64,000 nt of DNA from SpSt-398 sp041752235 (GCA_041752235.1 JBGSHM010000001.1:1-64000); one strand, 5' to 3'. Counted from the first letter of the stretch, positions 34,257 to 42,733 are shown. Translations and numbers: made by a program. The notes: a model not told the origin generated them from the sequence alone.

Positions 34257-34802
34257 TTATTGTGATACAGGAATTTGGCGGGATACCCCATCAAAGAAAG
34301 TCTTTAACTCTTCAAACATATCGCGGAACCAGGGTAAGGCAATTCCGAGTTTCTCCACGGCTGCCGGACCAAGTGGCGCAATATGCGCATATGAAGCAGA
34401 ATCCCGAATGGTCTCGGGCTTTATAAATCCAATTTGTGTGGCATAAAAAAGAAGAACGCTATACAACAACAAATAGAATATTCCATAAAATAACATACCG
34501 CCCAGGCGGTTGACCCAACCCAGCATGACCGACTCTACCGCCGTCTGCAGCACCTTCCCCACCATATTGATCACTACCACCACGATCACCAACACCACCA
34601 GAAATGCAACAATCGGTAACCATTTCTCAGATACTTTCACCGTATTCCCGATATAACCCGCCACCACCGCAGACAATTTGATGGCTGCGGCCAACCCCAC
34701 AATAAGGGCCACCACGGAGAATAAGGCCACGATCAACCCACGCCGGTAACCCTTTACCAGCGCGATCGCTAACAACACGGCCAATATCAGATCAATGATC
34801 AT
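34257..34802 (-). CDS. CvpA-family membrane protein
   Basis: A 181-residue protein with four hydrophobic helices matching CvpA (colicin V production protein family); the start IIDLILAVLLAIALVKGYRRGLI is the family hallmark. Roles proposed for the family include envelope integrity and growth under bile or detergent stress. Its start codon overlaps the YqeY stop by 4 bp, indicating coupling. Confidence 0.88.
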   Translation of the reverse strand: MIIDLILAVLLAIALVKGYRRGLIVALFSVVALIVGLAAAIKLSAVVAGYIGNTVKVSEKWLPIVAFLVVLVIVVVVINMVGKVLQTAVESVMLGWVNRLGGMLFYGIFYLLLYSVLLFYATQIGFIKPETIRDSASYAHIAPLGPAAVEKLGIALPWFRDMFEELKTFFDGVSRQIPVSQ

Positions 34803-35251
34803 GCGCTTAATAACTCTTTTACGACAGCGGAAATGGTTTTCCCATCGGCTTTACCCGCCAGTTTCTTGGTGGCAGCCCCCATCACTTTACCCATATCTGC
34901 CGGGGAACTCGCCCCTGTTTCCGCGATCAATTCTTTGATCACCGTTTTTAATTCCTCTGCACTCATTTGCTTGGGCAGGAATTTTTCAATGACCGCGATC
35001 TCCTCTTCCTCTTTCTGCGCCAGATCGGCCCGCTGTTGTTGCTGGTAGATCTCCAGTGAATCCTTGCGTTGCTTCACCAGTTTCTGCAGCAGGCGGATCT
35101 CGTCTTCCTCCTTTAATTCACCACTGGCGCCTTCACTGGTCTTGGCCAGCAATATCGCGGCTTTAATGGCGCGTAAACTTCTTAAGGCGGCTTCATTCTT
35201 TGATTTCATGGCCTCCTTCATTTCGGTCATGATGTTTTGTTCTAAGTTCAT
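34799..35251 (-). CDS. GatB/YqeY domain protein
   Basis: A 150-residue YqeY-family protein similar to the tRNA-binding tail domain of GatB. The family pattern is clear: LEQNIMTEMKEAMKSKNEAALRSLRAIKAAIL, LLQKLVKQRKDSLEIY, EIAVIEKFLPKQMS and PADMGKVMGAATKKLAGKADGK. A role in tRNA amidation or tRNA binding is suggested by homology only. It is coupled to cvpA downstream. A short strong hairpin (35265-35311) separates it from gldC. Confidence 0.93.
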   Translation of the reverse strand: MNLEQNIMTEMKEAMKSKNEAALRSLRAIKAAILLAKTSEGASGELKEEDEIRLLQKLVKQRKDSLEIYQQQQRADLAQKEEEEIAVIEKFLPKQMSAEELKTVIKELIAETGASSPADMGKVMGAATKKLAGKADGKTISAVVKELLSA

Positions 35252-35264
35252 ATCAAATGATTAG

Positions 35265-35311
35265 TTTCTCGCAGCGACCGCAGCGTTATCCGCTGCGATC
35301 GCTGCGAGAAA
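35265..35311. repeat. TCTCGCAGCG inverted repeat between gldC and yqeY
   Basis: 21-bp arms 35265-35285 and 35291-35311 match at 20 of 21 positions around a 5-nt loop. A diverged family member is at 41868-41971. Confidence 0.88.
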
Positions 35312-35317
35312 TTGATT

Positions 35318-35665
35318 TTAAGCTTTGTTTTCCTCCATCTGCTTTTCGCGGAATTTTTTATAAAAATGCTGCGCAAATTGTTTCATTTCCCCCACTAATT
35401 CCTTGTGTTGGGTAGCGCGGTCATAGGTGTCCGCCATGGTGACCATGGTCTGGTAAAAAAAGTCGGCCATTTCATCCACCATCATTTCTTTGGTCCAAAG
35501 ATCGATCCGTAAAGCGGTCTTCTCCGCTCCATCCCAAAAGGACAACATAAGCGCTTTAGCCTTTTGTCCTTCCTCGGCACTGCTGTCAGATGCTTTCCAG
35601 GTGATATTTTCCGGCACTTTTTGCGCATCGAGATCCACCTCGATGTGTATGGTTGATTTATGCAT
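35318..35665 (-). CDS. gldC: Gliding motility protein GldC
   Basis: A 115-residue cytoplasmic protein matching GldC, which supports gliding in Flavobacterium johnsoniae but is not strictly essential. Recognisable features are the start KSTIHIEVDLDAQKVPENITWKA, the middle KALMLSFWDGAEKTALRIDLWTKEMMVDEM and FFYQTMVTMADTYDRAT. Length fits the family. A TAAATTTG promoter motif (minus, 35700-35707) lies about 35 bases upstream. gldB, often adjacent in flavobacteria, is absent. Confidence 0.9.
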   Translation of the reverse strand: MHKSTIHIEVDLDAQKVPENITWKASDSSAEEGQKAKALMLSFWDGAEKTALRIDLWTKEMMVDEMADFFYQTMVTMADTYDRATQHKELVGEMKQFAQHFYKKFREKQMEENKA

Positions 35666-35699
35666 GTGTAAAAAGGGGTTGCGATTAAAAGATGAACAG

Positions 35700-35707
35700 C
35701 AAATTTA
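35700..35707 (-). promoter_or_regulatory. Bacteroidota -7 motif for gldC
   Basis: TAAATTTG on the minus strand, a perfect match about 34 bases before the ATG; it overlaps nothing else in the gap. Confidence 0.5.
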
Positions 35708-35714
35708 GCTGAAT

Positions 35715-36641
35715 TCAGCCAATCGATTTTTCAATCAGGTTACGGAATCCCTCCCAATAGGATACCGTGGTTTCCGGATCAGTGGGCGCAGGGATGGCCA
35801 CCTTACCTTCACTGGCATAGATCCGGTTCAGGGCATCACCCAACGCCGTCTCATTCCGGGTATTGGTCTCAAAAAAGGCCATCGGGAATGAAAGGGGAAT
35901 AGGCGCGATCAGCGGTACAGCCTGGTTTGCCGCAAGGGTAGCCAAAAAAACATACCCTGCCGACTGGGGATCCAGGATCAGGGCAATGGCCCCGGCAACC
36001 CATTTCTCTCTTTCCAGGAAGGCATCATCCTCGATCAGTTCAACATCATCCCGGTACTTGTAGGATTGAAAGCGGACCTTATGCGCTTTTTGCCCCACTT
36101 TTTCCATCACCATCACCAGCTTATAGCTGCTTTGATTCCACTTTTTGAAAATGGAAAAGGCTTTTAGCACAAGGGAAAGATCAGTCTCCTCCCGGTTATC
36201 AGGAAAATAGAGGAAATAGGGCTTCCCCTGGGTGAAGCTCTCGCGCAGGGTCTCCAATTCCCACTCCGAAAAGGCCGTTTTTTCTCCTAAATCGGGTTTT
36301 CCGGGAAGCTGTACCAGGCGCTCAGTGCTCAATTCAATCTGTTTTTGAAACCCGCGGATGGGGGAAGGTTCAAATGAGAGGAGGATGTCTGTTTTGGTTG
36401 ACCGGAGTATCCTGGGCCATTTGACCCGGTTGGCCCAAAAAGGCCAAAAGGGGGATCCGGCGGTGAGCACTTCCGCACCTGCCGCAACAGGCAGGACATT
36501 ATCCTCATCGCCTTCCGTAAAAAGCAGGGAAAACTCCCATTCGGGTAATGCCTTGATACACTGCCCTATCCAGGCCATTTGCAGGGCAAAGGCGGTGGGG
36601 TTTTCACCCGAATTCCGACGCAGGTCAAAGCTGAGCTTCAT
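35715..36641 (-). CDS. Glycosyltransferase-like (GT-B fold) protein
   Basis: About 308 residues resembling a GT4/GT-B glycosyltransferase whose N-terminal half contains LRRNSGENPTAFALQMAW and LLSFEPSPIRGFQKQIEL, and whose C-terminal half has FLYFPDNREETDLSLVLKAFSIFKK and ALILDPQSAGYVFLATLAANQAVPLIAP, which matches the nucleotide-sugar region of the family. The usual EGFG-type Glu motif is altered to DPQSAGY, so activity is uncertain. The start at 36641 is chosen because the TAACTTTG motif (minus, 36647-36654) covers the upstream GTG. Confidence 0.6.
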   Translation of the reverse strand: MKLSFDLRRNSGENPTAFALQMAWIGQCIKALPEWEFSLLFTEGDEDNVLPVAAGAEVLTAGSPFWPFWANRVKWPRILRSTKTDILLSFEPSPIRGFQKQIELSTERLVQLPGKPDLGEKTAFSEWELETLRESFTQGKPYFLYFPDNREETDLSLVLKAFSIFKKWNQSSYKLVMVMEKVGQKAHKVRFQSYKYRDDVELIEDDAFLEREKWVAGAIALILDPQSAGYVFLATLAANQAVPLIAPIPLSFPMAFFETNTRNETALGDALNRIYASEGKVAIPAPTDPETTVSYWEGFRNLIEKSIG

Positions 36642-36646
36642 TTTCA

Positions 36647-36654
36647 CAAAGTTA
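36647..36654 (-). promoter_or_regulatory. Bacteroidota -7 motif for GT-like gene
   Basis: TAACTTTG on the minus strand, 5 bases before the ATG at 36641; near-leaderless start implied. Confidence 0.5.
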
Positions 36655-36761
36655 CGAGGGAGTAAACTAAGAAATAACCCCTAGGGGTTTGGCCTTTACT
36701 ATCGTATTTGTTTCATCCTAAATACATGAAATACTGTAAAATAAATAGAGCATTAGTACAA

Positions 36762-36792
36762 TTGATTCCATTATATATCCTGTCTACTTTTG
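36762..36792 (+). promoter_or_regulatory. Complete Bacteroidota promoter for T9SS cargo gene
   Basis: TTG at 36762-36764, a 20-bp spacer, then TACTTTTG at 36785-36792. Both elements match the phylum consensus TTG-N17-23-TAnnTTTG; the ATG is 39 bases further on. Confidence 0.65.
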
Positions 36793-36831
36793 CTTATTGG
36801 TAAGTTCTATTCTTGACCAAAACTCCGACCT

Positions 36832-38031
36832 ATGAAACCTATTTACTCGAAGCATTTTGTGGCGATTTGTCTTGCAGTCTCTGGAGTCTTCCTCACTACA
36901 GGTTCAAAAGCACAATGTCCTGGTGGATACACCCCGGGATCAACCGCGTATGATACAACGATCGTTTTTGGAACGGGGGTCACCTCGACACCTGTTTATT
37001 TCCCAAAATTCGATCCACAAAACGGAACAGTGAACTGCGTTCGCCTCTGTATCACCATCACGGGGGTCATCGATACCCTGGCGATTGAGAATTTCTCTTT
37101 TGCCCCGCAAACGGCCAATTTCCAGTACGATCGTACGGACCAGTTGACCGGGCCCGGTCTGGGTTCTCCGCTGTCGAATACTGTTTCAGCATCCTATGGG
37201 CCATATTCGCTGGCCCCCAATAACAGTGTGTTTGGTTCCGGACCCGATTTTACCAGCCTGAGTCATGATACCGTTTTGAACAAACAACTCTGTCGTGTCA
37301 TCACGGATACTACCACCATAAACACTTTTTACGGTACAGACAGCATGGTGTACAACTATGATATCTCCGTTTCAGCGAATGCGACCGTTACCGGGGGTAG
37401 CAGCTTTGTCTTTGTATTGACCTCGGCCCTGGTGAATTTTCACTTTGAATATTGTACTTGTCCGCCGTTGATCCTGCCCAATTGGACATTCCCGATCAAC
37501 GCCAATAAAGTGGATGCGCAAACGGCTGAGATCACCTGGACAAAACCCAATCTCGCGGATGAAGATTATGTGTATGAACTGGAAGTTAGCCCCGATGGCA
37601 ACCGTTTCTACAACGAAGGCACTATTTCAAAAGATGCCCTGAGTGCAGACGGTGCTTTCCATTACAACTATCGCACCTCATCCAATCAGCAAACCAACTA
37701 TTATTTCCGCGTAAAAATAAAATTTGCCAACGGGTCATACCGCTATAGTCAAACCAAGACCGTACAACTCGGTACACAGAAAGGTATTTTTACGGTATTC
37801 CCCAACCCCTCCAAAGGGATTGTTGGTATCAAATTTGATGGAAGTAATCCTGCAACCTGGAATATACAGATCGTCAATATAAACGGTCAAACGATTTATA
37901 ATGGGAAAGTAGATGTAGCCGGACCCACCTACAAACAACTGACGACATTGAGCGACGGTATGTATTGGTTACGGTTATCTGATCAGACGGGCCAACTGTC
38001 CGCGGTCAATCAACTTCTCATTGTTAAATGA
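36832..38031 (+). CDS. Secreted protein with T9SS type A sorting domain
   Basis: A 399-residue extracellular protein. A signal peptide (about 1-27, ending GSKAQ) is followed by a choice-of-anchor E-like beta-sandwich (about 28-215, cysteine pairs at NCVRLCI and YCTCPP). A fibronectin-III-like domain covers about 220-310. A type A C-terminal sorting domain lies at about 318-399 (FTVFPNPSKGIVGIKF ... LSDGMYWLRLSDQTG ... LLIVK), which directs export by the type IX system and surface attachment. Function is unknown. It has the best-defined promoter and terminator in the window, so it is a single, probably well-expressed gene. Confidence 0.88.
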   Translation: MKPIYSKHFVAICLAVSGVFLTTGSKAQCPGGYTPGSTAYDTTIVFGTGVTSTPVYFPKFDPQNGTVNCVRLCITITGVIDTLAIENFSFAPQTANFQYDRTDQLTGPGLGSPLSNTVSASYGPYSLAPNNSVFGSGPDFTSLSHDTVLNKQLCRVITDTTTINTFYGTDSMVYNYDISVSANATVTGGSSFVFVLTSALVNFHFEYCTCPPLILPNWTFPINANKVDAQTAEITWTKPNLADEDYVYELEVSPDGNRFYNEGTISKDALSADGAFHYNYRTSSNQQTNYYFRVKIKFANGSYRYSQTKTVQLGTQKGIFTVFPNPSKGIVGIKFDGSNPATWNIQIVNINGQTIYNGKVDVAGPTYKQLTTLSDGMYWLRLSDQTGQLSAVNQLLIVK

Positions 38032-38062
38032 CCTCTTAGGTGGAAGAGGATGGTGGCTTGTA

Positions 38063-38097
38063 AAAGGGGCCTTGGTTCGGGGCCCCTTTCTTTTTTT
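38063..38097 (+). terminator. Rho-independent terminator of T9SS cargo gene
   Basis: Perfect 9-bp stem AAAGGGGCC / GGCCCCTTT with a 9-nt loop, then C and seven T, 31 bases after the stop codon. Confidence 0.9.
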
Positions 38098-38111
38098 GCC
38101 ATGGTGAAGAT

Positions 38112-38204
38112 GTTGGATGTTGGTCCGGGGTCCAGGGTCCGAAGTCGGGCCTTTCCGCCTCCGTCATCAGTCATCCGTCATCTGTCCCCGGACCAACATC
38201 CAAC
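38112..38204. repeat. Perfect 19-bp inverted repeat with GTCATCC heptamers in the loop
   Basis: Arms 38112-38130 and 38186-38204 are exact reverse complements (GTTGGATGTTGGTCCGGGG). The 55-base loop contains heptamers GTCATCA, GTCATCC, GTCATCT. Lies between the T9SS gene terminator and the DUF4290 promoter. Confidence 0.9.
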
Positions 38205-38234
38205 CCGCTCCCCCCCCCGCTGAAATAAAAACCT

Positions 38235-38242
38235 TACATTTG
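38235..38242 (+). promoter_or_regulatory. Bacteroidota -7 motif for DUF4290 gene
   Basis: TACATTTG, perfect match, 5 bases before the ATG at 38248. Confidence 0.5.
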
Positions 38243-38247
38243 TAACC

Positions 38248-38910
38248 ATGGATTATAATACCACCCGCAACCACCTCGGTATGCGCGAATATGGTCGGCA
38301 CATTCAGAAAATGGTAGAGCACCTGCTTACCATCGAGGACAAGGAACGCCGTCAGCGCAATGCTTACGCGGTGATCGAACTCATGGGCTTTCTCAATCCC
38401 CACCTGCGCAACGTGGAGGATTTTCGCCATAAACTTTGGGACCACCTCTTTTTGATCTCCGATTTTAAACTGGATGTGGAGTCTCCTTACCCCATTCCAA
38501 CAAAAGAGACCCTGAAAGGCAAACCCGCTCCGCTTCCCTATCCCGATCGTCATCCCCGGCTCTATCACCTGGGTAAAAACCTGGAGATCGTGATCGATAA
38601 AGCCCTGGCAGAAACCAACCCCGAAAAAAGACAGGGTTTTGCCAATGCCATCGCCTATTACATGAAACTGGCCTATAACAACTGGCACAAGGAAATGGTA
38701 CACGATGATGCCATCCAATCGGAACTGACCACGATTACCAACGGCCAGTTGGAATTCACCAATACCCCCAGCGTTAAACAATTCCGTCCGCAACAGGAAC
38801 AACGCGATCGCGGAAGCTATGGTAAACAAAGGGGAAAATTCCAGCAACGCGGTCGCAACAATGGCGGCAGTGGCGGTGGTGGTGGAAAATTCAAAAAGAA
38901 AAGATTCTGA
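38248..38910 (+). CDS. DUF4290 protein with RGG-like tail
   Basis: A 220-residue cytoplasmic protein of DUF4290, a family almost confined to Bacteroidota. The all-helical domain starts MDYNTTRNHLGMREYGRHIQ and contains RRQRNAYAVIELMGFLNPHLRNVEDFRHKLWDHL-type sequence. The last ~50 residues are low-complexity and basic, rich in Arg, Gly and Gln (RGKFQQRGRN, GGGGGKFKKKRF), like RGG tails of RNA-binding proteins. It precedes murA by 27 bp on the same strand and likely shares its transcript, as is common in the phylum. Function is unknown; the tail suggests RNA or membrane-surface contact. Confidence 0.85.
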   Translation: MDYNTTRNHLGMREYGRHIQKMVEHLLTIEDKERRQRNAYAVIELMGFLNPHLRNVEDFRHKLWDHLFLISDFKLDVESPYPIPTKETLKGKPAPLPYPDRHPRLYHLGKNLEIVIDKALAETNPEKRQGFANAIAYYMKLAYNNWHKEMVHDDAIQSELTTITNGQLEFTNTPSVKQFRPQQEQRDRGSYGKQRGKFQQRGRNNGGSGGGGGKFKKKRF

Positions 38911-38937
38911 TCCCCCTTCGCTATCAATCGTCCCCCC

Positions 38938-40242
38938 ATGCACAGCTTCGAAGTCATCGGCGGAAAAAAACTGCAAGGAAATATCATTCCACAGGGCGCT
39001 AAGAACGAAGCCCTGCAGATCATCAGTGCAGTATTACTCACCCCCGAAACAGTTACGATCCGGAATATCCCCGATATCCTGGATGTAAACCTGCTCATCG
39101 AATTATTGGGTGAAATGAAGGTGAAGATCGACCGGACTGATCGGCACACCTGTCATTTCAAAGCAGACGATGTAGATATTGACTATCTCCACAGCGAAAC
39201 CTTTAAAAAGAAAAGTGGAAGGCTTCGCGGCTCGGTCATGCTGGCCGGACCTATGCTGGCCCGCTATCGCAAGGCTTTTATCCCTAAACCGGGTGGCGAT
39301 AAGATAGGGCGCCGAAGACTTGATACCCATATCATCGCCTTTCAACAACTGGGTGCTTCCTTTGACTACCACCCCGAAGATGGATTCTTTCACCTCGAAG
39401 CTCCGCAACTAAAAGGAGTGGATCTGCTGCTCGATGAACCCTCGGTTACCGGAACCGCCAACATTATCATGGCCGCTTCCATGGCCATTGGCACCACCAC
39501 CATCTATAATGCAGCTTGTGAACCCTATATCCAGCAACTCTGCCGCATGCTCAATCGCATGGGGGCCAAGATCAGTGGAGTAGGCAGTAATAAACTCAGC
39601 ATCGAAGGCGTCTCCACCCTCGGTGGCACCGAACACCAGATGCTTCCGGATATGATCGAGGTAGGATCCTTTATCGGTCTTGCAGCTATGACCCAAAGCG
39701 ATATCACCATCCAGAACGCGGGTATCGAACACCTCGGCATCATTCCTGATAAATTCAAACAACTGGGTATTCAAATGGAATTCATCGGCGATGATATCCA
39801 TATCCCTTCCCAGGAAATATATGAGGTACAACGCTATCTCGATGGCGGCGTACTCACCATCTACGATCACCCCTGGCCAGGTTTTACACCCGACCTGCTG
39901 AGTATTGTACTCGTCACCGCTATACAGGCGCGTGGCAGTGTACTCATTCACCAGAAGATGTTTGAAAGCCGCCTCTTCTTTGTCGATAAACTGATCGACA
40001 TGGGCGCCCAGATCATCCTTTGCGATCCGCATCGCGCGGTGGTCATCGGTCTCGAACGTGAACAAAAACTCCGGGGCATCACCATGAGCAGCCCGGATAT
40101 TCGGGCAGGTGTGTCGCTTTTGATCGCGGCCCTCAGCGCGGAAGGTAAAAGCGTGATACAGAATATCGAACAGATTGACAGAGGGTATCAGCAAATTGAT
40201 GAACGCCTGCGCAACCTCGGGGCAATCATTACAAGGGTTTAA
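38938..40242 (+). CDS. murA: UDP-N-acetylglucosamine 1-carboxyvinyltransferase
   Basis: A 434-residue MurA catalysing the first committed step of peptidoglycan synthesis, transfer of enolpyruvate from PEP to UDP-GlcNAc. The substrate residues Lys22-Asn23 (GAKNEAL) and the C-terminal DIRAGVSLLIAALSAEG motif are present. In the active-site loop the usual Cys (Cys115 in E. coli) is replaced by Asp121 within PGGDKIGRRRLDTH. Cys-to-Asp MurA enzymes are active but not alkylated by fosfomycin. It follows the DUF4290 gene in an apparent operon. Confidence 0.97.
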   Translation: MHSFEVIGGKKLQGNIIPQGAKNEALQIISAVLLTPETVTIRNIPDILDVNLLIELLGEMKVKIDRTDRHTCHFKADDVDIDYLHSETFKKKSGRLRGSVMLAGPMLARYRKAFIPKPGGDKIGRRRLDTHIIAFQQLGASFDYHPEDGFFHLEAPQLKGVDLLLDEPSVTGTANIIMAASMAIGTTTIYNAACEPYIQQLCRMLNRMGAKISGVGSNKLSIEGVSTLGGTEHQMLPDMIEVGSFIGLAAMTQSDITIQNAGIEHLGIIPDKFKQLGIQMEFIGDDIHIPSQEIYEVQRYLDGGVLTIYDHPWPGFTPDLLSIVLVTAIQARGSVLIHQKMFESRLFFVDKLIDMGAQIILCDPHRAVVIGLEREQKLRGITMSSPDIRAGVSLLIAALSAEGKSVIQNIEQIDRGYQQIDERLRNLGAIITRV

Positions 40243-40260
40243 GATTCCTTAATGTTTTCT

Positions 40261-40340
40261 TAACCGCCAAGACACGAGGGCGCCAAGGGACACAAAGAGA
40301 TTATTGGCGCAACCTGGCGTCATAGCGCCATGGCGGTTAA
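40261..40340. repeat. CGC-family inverted repeat after murA
   Basis: Left arm TTAACCGCCAAGACACGAGG, right arm ending AGCGCCATGGCGGTTAA; core units CGCC/GGCG spaced about 8-10 bp. Lies between same-strand genes. Confidence 0.75.
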
Positions 40341-40446
40341 ACAAGTAAATACTAAACCACATTTCTCAAGTTTCCCTACCTTTATACCCCCACTATTCTA
40401 CGAAATCACTCTCTCTGTCAGTAGCCTTCACCCCAAACCGAAACAC

Positions 40447-41232
40447 ATGAAAAAGTGTATCCTTTTGCTACTTTTTACCGGAATAGCCGGCACATGCGCC
40501 TTGCCATCCGAGGCACAACTACTTAAAAAATTAAAAGAAAAAGCCGAGAAAAAGATTCTGGGTGAATCGGATAAGAAGACCACCCCGGCTGAAGAAACAC
40601 AAACCAGTGATAACAACACCATGTCAGGTGGTGGAAGCGGGAAACCCACCAACAAAGGAGGTGGCGGTCTCACCAATACCACCCCGCCTGATGTAGTACA
40701 ACAGATCAATGATGCGGAACAGGCACATGCCGCAGGCAATTTCAGCGATGCCCGCTATTCCATTCAGCAAGCGCTGGTGGGCGTAGAGATCCAATTGGGA
40801 AGAGAACTGCTTAAAGCACTCCCCGATCAGATCCTCGACCTGAAGGAAGACACGCTCCAGGATAAAGTAGTGAGTAACCAATGGGGTTGGTCAAACCTTA
40901 CCATCCTACGGGTGTACAGTGATGGCAAGGAACGACAAATGAGTATGTCGATTGGAAACAACTCTTTGTATTCCGGTTGGGTCAATCTCTATTTCAGCGG
41001 GGCCTATACCCAGGCCGGTGCCAATGACCAGAATGTAAAACAGGTACGGGTGAAGAACTACAAAGCCTTGATCCAATACGACGACAGCAAAGGCTATACA
41101 TTGATCGTTCCGCTGGGACAGTCCTCCATGATCGTTTGGGAGTGCATCAACTTCAAAGATGAGAATGAAGTGCTCAAGGCCGGTGCCCTGTTCGATATTG
41201 ATGACATTAAACGCCGCATGGGAGAACAATAA
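40447..41232 (+). CDS. Secreted protein, paralogue of the next gene
   Basis: About 261 residues with a signal peptide (MKKCILLLLFTGIAGTCALPSEAQ), a Lys-rich linker, a Thr/Gly low-complexity stretch (about 45-80) and a domain homologous to the following gene: ARYSIQQALVGVEIQLGRELLKALPDQILDL corresponds to THFALQQALSEIDITIGKEILKMLPAKLGDA there. I do not recognise the family. The C-terminal region ends with a Gln-rich beta pattern. Start was moved to the ATG at 40447 because it begins the signal peptide; the longer frame would run through the repeat. The pair is probably an operon with a 23-bp gap. Confidence 0.7.
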   Translation: MKKCILLLLFTGIAGTCALPSEAQLLKKLKEKAEKKILGESDKKTTPAEETQTSDNNTMSGGGSGKPTNKGGGGLTNTTPPDVVQQINDAEQAHAAGNFSDARYSIQQALVGVEIQLGRELLKALPDQILDLKEDTLQDKVVSNQWGWSNLTILRVYSDGKERQMSMSIGNNSLYSGWVNLYFSGAYTQAGANDQNVKQVRVKNYKALIQYDDSKGYTLIVPLGQSSMIVWECINFKDENEVLKAGALFDIDDIKRRMGEQ

Positions 41233-41255
41233 TCCTTCACCTTAACATCAAGCAA

Positions 41256-41861
41256 ATGAAAAAAATATTCCTTCCCCTGTTTCTGCTGAGCGGTCTGGTG
41301 ACCCTGGCACAAACCGAAACCGATTTCAAAAAAGAGATCACCACGGCTAAAACATCCTATGCAGCAAATAAACTCGAAGAGACCCATTTTGCCCTGCAAC
41401 AAGCCTTGAGTGAGATCGACATCACGATCGGAAAAGAAATCCTCAAAATGCTGCCCGCCAAATTGGGGGATGCTGCCATCAATCCCAAAGACGACCATGT
41501 CACCAGCAACCTGGGCATGGTAGGCGCCACCGTGTCCCGCAGCTATGGTACCCCCAACGAAAAAGTAAAGTTTGAACTGATCAGTAATTCTCCGTTGGTC
41601 ACCACCCTGAATGCCTTGCTAAACAACCCCATGGTCGGTGGGATGATGCGGGATGAAAACAGCAAGACCATCAAGGTTCAAGGCTATAAAGCCCGCATGG
41701 AAAGACAGACCGGTCAAGTGGATGGCGAATTCAATTATACCATTCAATTGCCCTTTGGTAATGCGTTGTTGACATTTACCGTGAACAAAACCACCGAAAA
41801 CGAAGCGACCAAATTAATGGAGAGCCTGCCTTTGCAGGCTATCGCCAAACTGGTACAGTAG
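41256..41861 (+). CDS. Secreted protein, paralogue of the previous gene
   Basis: A 201-residue exported protein with a signal peptide (MKKIFLPLFLLSGLVTLAQ) and the same helical-repeat-plus-beta domain as the preceding gene but without its low-complexity insert. Both carry a helix with F/SxLQQAL...GKE-LK-LP, then W/GMVGATVSRSYGT-like strands and an L/I-Q-LPFGNALLTF end. It looks like a tandem duplication with the longer copy having gained an insert. Function unknown; periplasmic location inferred. Confidence 0.7.
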   Translation: MKKIFLPLFLLSGLVTLAQTETDFKKEITTAKTSYAANKLEETHFALQQALSEIDITIGKEILKMLPAKLGDAAINPKDDHVTSNLGMVGATVSRSYGTPNEKVKFELISNSPLVTTLNALLNNPMVGGMMRDENSKTIKVQGYKARMERQTGQVDGEFNYTIQLPFGNALLTFTVNKTTENEATKLMESLPLQAIAKLVQ

Positions 41862-41867
41862 GTTTTG

Positions 41868-41971
41868 TTTCTCGCAGCGAACGCTGAGAGTAAAAGAACG
41901 CAACGGCATTCTAAACTTCGAGATAAAGGCTGCCGCAGCGTTCTTCATTTCTTTGCGTTCGCCGCGAGAAA
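41868..41971. repeat. TCTCGCAGCG-family inverted repeat before gmk
   Basis: Outer arms TTTCTCGCAGCGAACGC (41868-41884) and GCGTTCGCCGCGAGAAA (41955-41971) match at 16 of 17. Interior has further GAACGC/GCGTTC pairs. Same family as 35265-35311. Confidence 0.8.
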
Positions 41972-42020
41972 TAAAAAAGACCTTAATCCAGGCAATCCAT
42001 GCAATCATTAAATCCTGGTC

Positions 42021-42028
42021 TATCTTTG
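42021..42028 (+). promoter_or_regulatory. Bacteroidota -7 motif for gmk
   Basis: TATCTTTG, perfect match 5 bases before the ATG at 42034; it rules out the upstream in-frame start. Confidence 0.55.
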
Positions 42029-42033
42029 CGCGC

Positions 42034-42603
42034 ATGACCCCTGGAAAGATCATCATCATCGCCGCACCCTCTGGCGCCGGTAAAACCTCCATCACCCGGC
42101 ACCTGCTCAAAACCCTGCCCGATAAACTCGCCTTTTCTGTTTCGGCCGCTACGCGGTCTCCACGCGCCAATGAAAAAAACGGCGTGGATTACTATTTTAT
42201 GTCTGTAATTGATTTCAGGCATAAGATCGAGAACAATGAGTTTGCCGAATGGGAAATGGTGTATGAAGGCAAATACTATGGTACCCTGAAATCAGAAATC
42301 GAACGCATTTGGAAGGCCAATAAGGCTCCATTGTTGGATGTAGATGTAAAAGGGGGTATCCATATCCAGGACCAATACCCTGGCCAGTGCCTCTCTCTTT
42401 TTATCGAACCTCCCTCCCTGGAAGAGCTCCGGCGCCGGCTCGAAGCCCGGGGCACAGAAACCCCCGAATCCCTCGAAGCCAGAATTAATAAAGCTGGGTA
42501 TGAAATGAGCTTCCGCCACCAGTTCGACCGGATCATTGTAAACGACCTGCTGGACAGGGCTTGTGAGGAGGCGGAGGAGTTGGTTTTCAATTTCTTAAGC
42601 TGA
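42034..42603 (+). CDS. gmk: Guanylate kinase
   Basis: A 189-residue nucleotide kinase converting GMP to GDP. The P-loop is APSGAGKTS (about 9-17), GMP-binding residues lie in SVSAATRSPRANEKNGVDYYF, and the lid is RLEARGTETPESLEARI. Length is standard. A longer frame exists upstream, but the start at 42034 gives the canonical beginning and follows a TATCTTTG motif by 5 bases. A single gene between repeats. Confidence 0.96.
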   Translation: MTPGKIIIIAAPSGAGKTSITRHLLKTLPDKLAFSVSAATRSPRANEKNGVDYYFMSVIDFRHKIENNEFAEWEMVYEGKYYGTLKSEIERIWKANKAPLLDVDVKGGIHIQDQYPGQCLSLFIEPPSLEELRRRLEARGTETPESLEARINKAGYEMSFRHQFDRIIVNDLLDRACEEAEELVFNFLS

Positions 42604-42686
42604 TTTAACCGCAAAGACAGGATGACGCCAGGTGACGCCAGGAAAAACCTGGCGCCCCCTTGCGTCTTAGCGCCATGGCGGTTAAA
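42604..42686. repeat. CGC-family inverted repeat after gmk
   Basis: Begins directly after the gmk stop: TTTAACCGCAAAGACAGG, units GACGCCAGG twice, then CCTGGCGCC and TTAGCGCCATGGCGGTTAAA. Central AGGAAAAACCT forms the loop. Confidence 0.8.
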
Positions 42687-42733
42687 CCTCCCTACCGAAT
42701 CCCCGGTTTTTGGTGTAATTTGCCCCCCGATCT

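Noticed and set aside
38167..38976. Long minus-strand frame (269 codons) opposite the DUF4290 gene
   Set aside because: It is the mirror of a well-supported gene; the His/Val/Gly-rich translation has no domain and its start lies in murA.
39409..40194. 261-codon minus-strand frame within murA
   Set aside because: Antisense shadow of murA with no recognisable features.
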